From Apostichopus japonicus (taxonomy: Eukaryota > Echinodermata > Holothuroidea > Aspidochirotida > Stichopodidae), in NCBI RefSeq assembly GCF_037975245.1, contig NC_092567.1:10298714-10362713 (forward strand): a DNA stretch of 64,000 bases, written 5' to 3'. The position numbers were made by a program, and so were the translations under genes. This document shows, in pieces, positions 53,232 through 64,000 of the stretch (positions are counted from its first letter, which is position 1; each line of letters begins with the position of its first letter). A model generated the notes under the pieces. That model searched no databases and had not been told where the DNA came from. It saw only the letters and a program-made list of their open reading frames with translations.

Positions 53232-56200
53232 CGAGCAAGTCACTTTAGGTCACTTTACGCATTTGAGAACAATTACATTTGAACTTGAAGATACTGGTTC
53301 TGTACATGACCCGTAGATTTGAATAAGTTTTGAAATATTACATTTTGCCTTCATTAATTGCTTTGTGTACAGTCTTGTTTTGTAAGGTATATACGCAAAA
53401 CCTTAAACAGCTATTGTTTTAGCGTTACAAAATGTTGGCGTAGTAAAGCTGATAATATTATGTGTATATCAAGTAATCATTAAATACAAAGATCTGCTCT
53501 GTATAGTAAATACTCTTCATTTTATTCTTTCATTGTTATTTTAATGCACTTATAAATGAGTCTACTGGTTTCATTTTATTTCAGATCTTCTTTATTTCTT
53601 GATATTTTCCTTCCATTTAGAACAATTTTAAGACTAACCAATACTTGCTCTAATTATTGTTTTATTTAGTCATTGATTATAAGATTGCATCTACTTAAAC
53701 CATTTATTAATTTTACTTTCTTTTAAGATTTAGTTTGCTTTATTTGGTTCCTCCTATTTCCAATTTATAAAATTAATCTTTGATATTACCCACGCGTAAT
53801 ACAGTGATTATTAGAGGAATATAGTTAAATGTTATCATAATAACAATGGCTGGCTGTCTACCGTTATACCATTGGTTGTGTTACTCAAAATCATACTAAA
53901 AAATTGTTTTGTTTTATAATCCAGTTCTTTGTTTCATTATTATGATCTCTAATGATGTTTCTTTGAAGACAATAGGAACACGTGACTGACGTATTATAGT
54001 AAGATTTTCAAATGATAGTTACAAAGATAATGTTTTTGTATATTTAAGATGAACCTTAAATTCAACGATCGGCTCTCCATTAATGTTTTTCATTTTCTTG
54101 TATCGTTTTTTTTTTTGCTACTTATTTATTAATGAAACTAATTGGTGATTAATCAATATTCATGATATCTTCACTGTTATTCAATTTTTGTCGTATTTGC
54201 TTTAACCCAATTGGATATGATGAAGCCTCATGTTTACCAATATTATCCAACCCCCGTCCCGAAAAATTGAATATATTTACATAACAACAAACACCGACTC
54301 ACATATAAATATGGAAGAAATCACTGCGTTGCAGTATCTGTTTATAATATTAGATAATTCCAAGGAAATAATAATTCCTTTATTTTGTAATTGTTCTTGG
54401 GGTCTTCCGTATTTCTGTATGCTTGTACAATATACAATGTTTGCCCTCAAACACACTTGTTCCCTTTAAGGCGATCCTGGTCTCTCATTGTGATACAATT
54501 ACCGATTCATCCCGTTTATCTGTTACTATATTATAAGTTCGTATCGTAGAATCTAATGATGAAATTATTAATATGTTTTGATGTTGTAATGTCAGCGGAA
54601 GCAATAAAAGAAAACTAATCAGAAGAATATGGTCAACAGTTTTATCTCTATGTAGCATGTAGTATATGTACTAATTTGAAATATTTTAACCTCTTGTGTG
54701 CCTTAAATTTAAACTTTCTCTTCAAGTTCATCCCAACATTTTCTAGAAATAAGTGCCTTTTGAAAGATTCCAAACTTCCAACTTTTTACCAAATATTCAA
54801 AAGTGTATAACAAAATGATCGTAAAGTATATTGCTCTATGTGGCATCTGGTGACCATTATCTGATTTTATAGCGTGTTTAGGGCAATATCTGAATCATCT
54901 CCAGGCAGGATTTTAACGGTTATAAAATCATCCTTGTTTTTTTCTCCTTAAAGAAACGAGTTTCACTCCTCGTTCCCATACGAGGACTTCTCCTTATCAA
55001 AATCCATTGAGTAGATCATTGACGTATGCGTACGCATGAGGCCGGGGTGCGTTGGGGGGGGGGGGGGTAGAAAGCGGGTGTTTCTTGTGGATTCCCTCCA
55101 TTGTATTAACTTTAAATCGAGATGAACTTCCTCATTGAATTTCATTCGTTAAATTAAAGATGAATTAATAAACTGGTATATCAATGATACCGATACTCCT
55201 GGCCACTATATCTTCTTACTGAAATCATTTCTCCCGTACAATGTCCTTTCCCTTCCCCGTTCGTCCTCAACTGAACTGGATACCACGTATGTCTGTTTAT
55301 ATGTATTGACAACGTCATAAGGCTTATCAATATATGCTAATATTTTTTGAGGCCTTTGTTAGAGGGTTTTCCTTAAACTGTTACCTAAAACGCAAACGAA
55401 AGTGTACATTTGCTGAGAGTGTTTATTAATACATCGTTGACAATATCTTTTTCTATTTTACTTATTATTTTATGTCGTGAATTTGAAGGTTGCTTCATAG
55501 ACTTGTTTCAACATAGATTTCAATCCTTTCTTGTTTTAACTCTCTTTGACTCAGTTTCTAAAGGTCGTAACATTGACCTATATTGATGTCTGGCAGTAAT
55601 ATAAATGGCTTATTTCATCCTTCATGGTGTGATTTGTGGTCTTGCAGAAAAGAGATATATCGTCTCGTTAACACCGCGGTTTATGGTATACCGCCAGCTG
55701 ACAGTTTGTGGTAATTCATCCTAAGTAAGCGATATTATCAGATCGATACACAGTTCAATGATGGGGTAATGATTGCTCCTTGTTTGAGGTGTTTAATTAG
55801 TCAACGTACTGATAGTTGTCATTACATTAGTAAACAAATCAAACAGAACACACATCAAACTTCAAAATACGAAAGGGAAGTGGGGGGGGGGTGGCTGGAA
55901 ATCTGGACACAGTAGCATATATGACGTCATGATCTATTGTTAGGGCGTAAGATATGCATCATCACATATATCATGATAAGACTGCACTGTATGGTGGAGG
56001 GGAGGGTTTGAGTTTGGCGTGGATAAGTTACATTATTTAGGTTGTACTGATGTCACATGTGGTTAAATATCTTACCATGAACCTTGCCTTGTCAATATAA
56101 AGCAATTTTAACTCCTATAATGCGGAAGTCATTGTTTTCCAAGATGACAATATTACGGTAAACAACAGTCGACCCATTCAAGAGTGAGGCAAGAACGGGA

Positions 56201-58533
56201 TATGTGTGGAAGGCTAATATAACCGGAACGATGGTAAAACCTAATCATGTTTGGTTAGTGTACGGATGAAAATAATTTTACATTTAACGACACTTTAAGT
56301 AGCATTTTTGTGGGTAAGTTTGTAATTTTTCATCTCCCCCGACCAAGCCATGTAAGATTAACTCCTGTTTTAAAATTATCAATATATCTTACCATGTGAA
56401 TGTTGCCGTACAACTGCCGATAAAAACTAAACTGATTGGACCAATAATACACGATAAAATACATGTAAGTTATGTAACACACAAATTCAGTGCAATATTT
56501 TACTTCTTCATTTACAAGCCATCCATCTGCATACATTATTACATCATTTAATGATATCCTAATTTACCTAAATTTGCTCGTAAGCAAACGTTACGTAACA
56601 AATATGTAAGGACAAGAAAATGTTTCTCTCATTGTAAACCTCAAAGCAGCCATATTTTCCAGAAGAATGTTACCAAAACCTTCGACTTTTCAAAATGAGA
56701 TTGCAATTAATCAAATTAAGGCACCTTGTTTTAAGTCGGTTAGTAAGAGTAATTAATAAAGTACATACAGTTTACAAATTGTAGTCAATCAGATAAGTTT
56801 TTAACTAGATCTAGAACATTCAAACTTTAACTTACTGTTTGTTTGAATTAAGCCTTACAAAGTTAACAAACAGTTTTGCTACTGTATTCCTGAAGCAAAT
56901 AACACTTTTATCAAAATCAACCTAAATATTTACTTTAAATATACAAAGAATCATCTTCTTAGCCTAACACGAAATAGTCCATTGTTACAGACTAGCATCC
57001 AATCTAAAAATATACACTTAAAAAATGTTGCATTCAAAGTGAAACCATTTATCTGTACTAGTTTTAACAATATCAGCATTGATCGCCGCACAGTTCTCAT
57101 TTCTCTTTGAATAAAGCGTACGACCGCCCTCTAAAATAACAAAGTTTGCATCACGCGGGGGACACAACTATCTTCTAATTATAATAAAGGTATCGTAAGA
57201 TGAAGACTGTGGAGTACGGTCAGGATAGTCAGAGTGAGGTTGTAGGATTATTTAGATCATACATGTTTCTTTGAGATTAGAAGGGCCGCCCTGACATAAG
57301 TTAGTTGTTGATGTTCACAAGAATGAATATTCAAATAACATAATGATATAGATATAAACATCAAGAATAACAAAGGTGGAACCATAATAATGTACAGCTT
57401 ACTACCGTAAAAGCTGTGTTTATTTATTAGGGGAAGATTGTGATCGTTTTTATAACCAATTTGGTTTCGCTTAGGTTGTGAATACAACTATACATTTACA
57501 TGCTAAATATACTTATAGCTTATTAATCAGTTTGAATGATATAGTCATGCCATAGGAGTATAAAGACAAACTTGTGTTTATGTACATAGTTTAAAGCCTG
57601 CACGACGATAGAGATATTGCTTGTTATGTATATTTAGCGTATATGAATACAAACGGTTATCCAGGTTAATCGGCCTATAAATCTGAATTATTCGGTCGAA
57701 ACACCTGGGTTAACAATGACAAACTCCGATAATTAAGCGGATTATCGGTCTGATTTGTAACCCAATATCCAATTTTATTGCCGATAAGCTTTCATGTTTA
57801 CTTGAGTAACCTGAAGTACTGGTTCAAAACACGACTAGCATCGACCGATAATCCAACTTTTTTTCAGGATAAAACTGGAATATATAATGAGTGGGTATTT
57901 TGCTTTGTCGAAATGAAAAAAATACCAGATATTTCCGAAACCGAACACTACACACATAGGTCAAGGAGGCGGAAGGGGGGGGGGGGCTAACGAAATATTT
58001 CTTTCTGAAAATTCGGGCAATATGCTGAGAATTTTTTCGGGCACCTATACTGAAAGAAAAATACATTGCAATGATCTAGCTAAAGGAAATGAATAGTTTA
58101 AAAATTATCTCCTTGGTAATTAAAATAAAGTTCTAAGCTTGGCCGACTAATGCACCATTACTAATGTAAAAGAGAGTGTTGACATAATTGGACCTCCATG
58201 CTTTTTATCCATCTACATAGGACAATTCGTTGTTTATAATGAGCATCCCGCCGTATAATGCGCAACTTTCAGTGACCGTAGGGTACATGATGGCATGCGA
58301 TGTAATAACCGATGCTTGCTTATATGATATTGACATTTACATGTTGAACGTGCGCGGAGCGTGCGAAAATGTTGGTTATATTTTCGGGCAAGTCGTTACA
58401 GCTCCCCAAATCAAATTGGGCTCCTTCGCCTTTGACTACACACATAGACAGTTTTGAGGCTGTTCATCCTGGAACGCCATTTTCATGCTCACTGATATGA
58501 TGTGGTATCTGCTGTTTGCTTTACAAATTCGAA
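53232..58533. other. Non-coding downstream stretch
   Basis: AT-rich, no gene recognised. G runs lie near 55056 and 57975, a TGACGTCA at 55922, and a 12-bp inverted pair GGATTATCGGTC / GACCGATAATCC at 57739 and 57843. The frame at 58230-58457 includes GCGCGGAGCGTGCGAAAATG, a word also found at about 20871, so it is more likely repeat-derived than coding. Confidence 0.45.
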
Positions 58534-59260
58534 CAGTCACGTAGCGGATAATTTGCCAAGGGAGGGGCGAAGCCTGTAGGCAAATTATCTAAGCGTAGTG
58601 CCACCACGAGTTGGCGCGAAGCGTACAAGAAAAGTTTGGCTAAAAATGCCTCCCAGATCGCTGGAAATGACACTTCCCATGCCGTGTAAGTTGCAACTAA
58701 GCATTTTCTATTTCGAATTTACTAGCGATATCATATAAAAATATGCTCGGGGGGGGGGGGGGGAGCGGCGGTCGTAAATGCGTCATACTCCCGACGACTC
58801 GGTCGAGTTCGAGACCAGCCACAGTTGGTTTCATAGCAAAATTGTTTAAGGCGTCCACACACACACGCGTTATGATAGACCATATATAGATACATTAGTG
58901 AGAGAGGAAAAATGGAAACGTCAAAAATGGAGTTGTCGGTTTAAGGGGTAAGGTGAGGCGCTTGCCCCTTCCGAAATCCTCGATTCGTCACTGTCTACGC
59001 GGTCATGTGTATATAATAGGTTCAGCGCTGTAATGATGTCACTGTTTCTCTTTCTCTTCCCGGTGTCTATGCGTTTATCTTCTACTCCCTCCTTTCCTCC
59101 TTTTTCTCTCCTTCTTCTTTTCCCTTCCTTCCTCTCCTCCTCTTTTCCCCCCTCTTTTTCCTTTTTTCCCCTCTTTTTTTCTTCTCTTTTTTTCTTTCCT
59201 ATTTTTCTTACCCGGGGGGGGGGGCGCGCGCCCCCAACGCCCCCCTTGGATACGCGCCTG
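58534..59260. mobile_element. Chimeric hAT-like element
   Basis: The left part (58534 to about 58760) matches the element at 3800-4074, including the shared module 51 bp from the end. From about 58833 to 59260 it matches the element at 24784-25249, including the CT tract and the right end TTGGATACGCGCCTG. The two families are joined within one pair of ends. No clear target duplication was found. Confidence 0.7.
58585..58680 (+). repeat. Shared subterminal module, copy 6
   Basis: TCTAAGCGTAGTGCCACC, TTGGCGCGAAGCGTACAAGA, then AGATCGCTGGAAATGACAC. Closest to the copy at 3852. Confidence 0.75.
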
Positions 59261-59718
59261 TTAGCTATACTTCCAGAAAAAAAAAACATACATTGTTCAA
59301 CGACACGTATAGGCAAGATAATGTCGCTGTGTCGGGTGAGACTGCAGTTTGTCTCACAATAAAGTGTAAACAAAAATAACAAAGAATATGATAAACCTGT
59401 ACTTCTAGGCTTGTAAGGACTCCCTCCCCACCCACCCCACCATCCATGAAAAAAATGTTTCTTATACACACTCATGTCGGGGATGTCCAGGTAAACAGTT
59501 AATTTTGGGCGATAGTGCAAAGAGCGTAGTAGCCTAGATGAGCTGCGCTTACGGTGGTGCTACACGGAAATATTCGGGCATCATGATGCTAAATAAAGAA
59601 AATCATTAGGCCTATATTAATATTAATGTCACAAAACAAATAACACAAAACGCTCTCCACGGAACTGTCGGGCAAAAATTTGAAAAAGATTCGGCAACCT
59701 ACCGAAATTTAGATATAG

Positions 59719-59719
<1 letters not shown>

Positions 59720-59779
<60 letters not shown>
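59720..59779. repeat. (TA)n microsatellite
   Basis: About 60 bp of uninterrupted alternating TA, followed shortly by G and C runs. Confidence 0.9.
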
Positions 59780-59781
<2 letters not shown>

Positions 59782-61370
59782 CTCCTCTGAAAAATGTGGG
59801 GGGGGGGCAATCTGCCCCCTGCCCCCCGCCTCGTACGCAGGCAAGAACAAATTAACGTTATTCAGAAAAAAGTTCCGATGGGGTGAATGCATTTGCGGGT
59901 GCTTGCGTGCGTGTGTGTGTGATGTTAATTTTCCATTCACGGAGATGAAAGCACCACTGTAGGCTAGCTTAAACATACCTCTACTGCCTTTCCTTCATTT
60001 GTTCTCGAAATGTATTGGAAAATTACATTTAATTCTCAGTAGGCTGCATGAGTATGCCATTGTTTATTATTCTAAAACTCAAAATAATGCCTTCTAACCT
60101 AGTTTGGTTTAAATTTTAAGACTTGGCTAATATAACAGGTGATTACTGTATAGTTGACAAAAAAGCTCATACACGTATGGGATGTGCATGCATGCGTTTA
60201 TAGTGCATATTTGTCCACTTGTAAATGTTAGTGTATTACTTAATTTTGTTAATATTTTAACACCAATTTACATATTCAAAATAAAATCTAGTTCCGTGGT
60301 GATCGAATTGCTAATGTGTATTTGGTGTACTTTAAAATTTGGTGAACATAATTAGGTTGGAAACAATTACCATACAATTTGATATCCTTTATTCCAAATT
60401 ATTATTGTTGCATATGCGAAATGAAGACTCATATTTAAGAAGCAATATTCTCTATTGTGCATGCTATTACGTGACGTGTTAGTACTTTACCAACGCACAC
60501 ACAAGCTTGACATTCACTGCGTGACCTAACTGTCCAATAACCAAATAAATGTGGCAGGTTCTGGCACACTATATATATATGCACTGTTGGGGTACGTAAG
60601 TACGTATAAAGGCGCCGAGTATATACAAAGGCGCCAACAAGCTTATACAATACGTTTGTAAACATTGGTTAACTGCATGGAAGTATCACTGTATTTCAGT
60701 GTGCTGGCAATGAGATATACAACTCCGCGGCTTACCCTCTTTGTCTATAATTTGTAGTAAATATCATGCCAGTAAATGCTCCGCGAAGGTAGCATTGGTC
60801 ATTTTGTCGATCCCCGATCTCTGATCCAGTAGATCGTTTTTGGAGACCCAGTCCACGTACGTATCACCAGCTCGAGTACACTTTTCATTTCATGTCCGTT
60901 ATGTCGCTCACTGCTTTTGGCATCGGGACCCACAATAAAGCAACCTTCCACCTCAACAGCGCGGCGACGCGGCCGCAATATACACGTTACGTGTGTTATG
61001 CTACCACTGCATGAAACTGTGCTATACATTACGTATATTTACATACAGGGTTTACACGTACACTGGCAGTATATTACAAATACCGTGTCACGTGTGTAAC
61101 GGTGAACCATCGAAACCTATGAAATTGGCCCGCCCTCTAAAAATTTCCTAGCTGAGAGTGTGCTTTTAAATGTTTACCACAAAACGTTATTTGAGAAGTG
61201 TGTGTCGCTCAGTACAGACTAGTCTGTAGCTTTAAGGTCATATTACGACCAAGCCGGATCAGTTACATGATCAGAAATGTCTCAATCGTAGCTGCGTAAT
61301 TGAGGAGAGCTTACTGTCACGTAAGTGGATGCAAAATTCCTGGTGTTGATATGCTTCACTGTGTGCATTA
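59780..61370. other. Non-coding stretch
   Basis: No gene recognised. The segment 60799-61029 is less AT-rich than its surroundings and open on the minus strand (see findings). A short repeat ACAAAGGCGCC / ATAAAGGCGCC occurs near 60607-60633. Confidence 0.4.
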
Positions 61371-61575
61371 CTTTACTTGCAAAATACATACATGGTTTAC
61401 TTCAAAAATACATTTTAGACATTTTTTACATTTTTCGTACAATCAGGGAGCCATACGTTTCCTTTGCAAGGTTTGGCAAACTGCTTACGTAACACACCGG
61501 CTAACGTTCCAAACTAATAACCTTGAAATGTGAAGAAGTGAGCAGTTACGGTACAGAAGGCTTCGCTGTCGAACC

Positions 61576-61602
61576 ATGGAGCTATCTCGTTTATAGCTCC
61601 AT
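61576..61602. repeat. Small perfect hairpin
   Basis: ATGGAGCTAT, a 7-nt spacer, then ATAGCTCCAT. It lies inside the large inverted repeat. CGTACAATCAGGGAG occurs both before (about 61436) and after (about 61617) it. Confidence 0.7.
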
Positions 61603-61822
61603 CGTCGAACGTACCGTCGTACAATCAGGGAGTTGTTATGGAATAATCCCTGGTACTATCATGTGCAATGTGATATCGCAAACCCACTAACTATGAACTG
61701 CATTAAGATTCTGAGCAAACATGTGCGTTTTATGAATGGCCAGTGTAATGAACAGGCTGGTCACTGAAGTTACTGAACAACTTAACAAACATCTTGGTCA
61801 GCACTTACAGAGCTCCGTATTT

Positions 61823-62275
61823 TGTACAGCATATATATTTTTTCGCACAGAATATACTTTTCGTACAGAATATATTTTTCGCACAGAATAGGTCTTGAAT
61901 GTTAGAGAAAATATATATTTGCTGTACACACAATAAAAATATATTTTTGCACAGAATATAATTTTTCCTGTAGAAGATATATTTTTTCTGTCTCAGAATT
62001 TATATATTTTGTTAGAGAAAAATATTTTTCTGTCAGAGAATATATATGTTTTGGTACTTTGTACAGCATATATATATTTTTCGACCAGAATACATTTTTT
62101 TCGCACAGAATAGAATTTTTTTGTTAGAGAATATATATATTTTTCGTACACACAATAAAAATATATTTTTGCACAGAATATAATTTTTCCTGTAAAATAT
62201 ATATTTTATCTGTCTCAGAATTTATATATTTTGTTAGAGAAAAATATTTTTCTGTCAGAGAATATATATGTTTTT
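61823..62275. repeat. ~230-bp tandem duplication of TATATTTTT units
   Basis: The segment from GTACAGCATATATATTTTTT through CACACAATAAAAATATATTT and TTGTTAGAGAAAAATATTTT to GAGAATATATATGTTTT occurs twice (61823-62050 and about 62059-62275). Each copy is itself a chain of short TATATTTTTCGCACAGAA-like units. Confidence 0.85.
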
Positions 62276-62282
62276 TAGCAAG

Positions 62283-62460
<178 letters not shown>

Positions 62461-62605
62461 AAAGAAAATATATATTTTTCTCTTAGAGAATATATATTTT
62501 TATTATAAATGCTTTTGTGTCAGAAAATAAATTTTTGCAGAATATATATAAATATGTCTAAAATGTATTTTTGAAGTAAACCATGTATGTATTTTGCAAG
62601 TAAAG

Positions 62606-64000
62606 CATATATATTGTTGTACATAATATATTCCGCTTTCTCGCGCCATACTCGGCTCCTTATTGTTGGCATGTTTCACCGAGATATATCGGAATACCTG
62701 GGCTTACAAATTGTAAGAGCCGTTACGTCATATTAGATTCGTTTTTTTTTTTTGCAAAGTTCATGTTAGGGTGGGGTACAGGAAAGTTAGTCAGTTGCAT
62801 TCCATCTGGTAACGATATCACGTCGGGCAGAGAGGTAGTTTCTCCGTTATTGAGAACGGGAGTTAGCATATTCATAAAAAGGCAATGAGGTCTTAAATTG
62901 AGTTAGTATAATATTGTCAATGAGGACAATTTTGCGTATACTTGTTATTGAGAACAAGCCGCTACAATACCGTATATTCTCGACGCACGTGCTTTATTCG
63001 TTTAGTGTGACAAGCGGAGTTTGCTGTATAGTAAACCAGATTACGGGCAGGCGACCCCAAATAATCTGTGAGTATTCTAAGTATTAATGTAAAATTGGTA
63101 TATTCTAGGACCACATTAAATGAGAGAGTGTCATCATTTCGTAAATTTATTTGTAAGTAAACTGTATGATCCAAAGTGCTTGAATTGAAACGAAATTCTT
63201 AAAAGTGGTCGAATAACTAGTAGAAATGCTGAGACTAATACATGTAACGAGAGTTAGTTTCATTTTGTCGCATAGTTGGTTTATTATTGACATTGGATGG
63301 AATTTATATTTAATTGATTGATTTATTTGTTGTATCACGTGAATATATACAATGTGATAGGAAATCCTCTAAAAAACCTTCAGATGGCTTAACAAAGTAG
63401 AGGACCCCCTGTAAAGAAAAGGAAAGAGTAAACTAAGTATATACGAGCCTTAATTGTTTGAGGAACAAGGGCAGATCTTTAATTTGTCGCGTAAAGAATT
63501 TATTCTGAAAAATTTGTAAGATTATCTTTAGAAAGCGAAGGAAATGCTGTATCATGTTTACGTTAATGTGTCTCGTAAGGAGTGAGAGTTAAAATGTCCT
63601 TTATAAGTTGCGATAAATCAATCGTAGTTTTGCTTCCGGATATTGACCGTATGTTTGAAACAAATATTAGGAATGGTTTTGTTCCTCTGTCTACAGGGTT
63701 TTATTTTTGGTGACTCCAAAACTAACTGCCTGGGGTCACGGGGGTATTCTTCCTTGCCAATAGATGTGGTCTGGTCCACACTTTTAAGACGCCGGATACA
63801 GGTATCCTACCTTTGACACGTGCGAAAAGCTAAATGGTTTGACTCCGCCTATAGCGACTACCTTGTGGGCGGTGATCTTCTGAAGCCTGTCCTAAAGCGT
63901 ACTATAGCAGTGTCAGTTAGCATAAAGGGGGTAGGATTCACTGGATAAGTATCCAAGGGGGTGTGGTTATTTTCATATATGCATTTCTTTCTTATTTTCT
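62606..64000. other. Non-coding stretch at the right edge
   Basis: No gene recognised. From about 63700 the sequence is less AT-rich and has CTGCCTGGGGTCACGGGGGT and similar words. It may be the start of another repeat running off the window. Confidence 0.4.

Noticed and set aside
58790-58830. B-box-like GAGTTCGAGACC, suggesting a tRNA or SINE
   Set aside because: No A box at the right distance and no cloverleaf could be drawn; it sits at the junction of a chimeric DNA transposon.

Overview
The window is animal nuclear DNA, AT-rich and mostly non-coding, with long introns, GT-AG splice sites and a dense load of small DNA transposons. The mix of a possible NLR-type leucine-rich-repeat (LRR) exon, many short hAT-like elements and a foldback element resembling the sea urchin TU elements suggests a marine invertebrate deuterostome, probably an echinoderm. 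The species cannot be fixed from the sequence. No bacterial-style genes, rRNA or CRISPR arrays are visible.

The only gene I can support lies on the + strand. It is the 3' end of a multi-exon gene read from seven coding exons (6959-7167, 17225-17301, 27110-27171, 35241-35276, 38463-38507, 44305-44481, 48173-48220) plus a 3' UTR exon starting at 48955. Every junction has canonical splice sites and the codon phases join across all six coding junctions, giving 217 in-frame codons and then a TAA stop. The first exon carries LRR-like segments of the kind seen in animal NLR proteins. The later exons form a short linker and then a very acidic Asp/Gly-rich tail with a basic C-terminus. The 5' part of the gene lies to the left of the window.

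The introns hold most of the structure. Positions 1-6958 contain a hAT-like element, a short element and otherwise AT-rich sequence. Intron 1 contains two nested clusters of hAT-like elements, several with matching 8-bp target duplications. One cluster is four elements in a three-deep nest at 12295-14382; the other is two-deep at 7902-9254. Intron 2 contains a 2.76-kb foldback element (19803-22564) whose inverted arms are degenerate short tandem repeats. Introns 3 to 6 carry large diverged duplications. A block around exon 4 (34651-37740) reappears in intron 6 (44841-47099) without the segment that holds the exon. A second block (27630-29250) reappears as two halves separated by about 3.3 kb containing a Harbinger-like remnant.

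Downstream of the gene (about 49546-64000) I see no gene. That stretch holds a 34-bp TATCGAT minisatellite, a chimeric transposon, long TA microsatellites and a perfect 52-bp inverted repeat around a TA-rich duplicated block. Three signals recur across the window: about forty runs of nine or more G or C, fourteen perfect TGACGTCA palindromes, and a conserved subterminal module found once in each of six otherwise different hAT-like elements.
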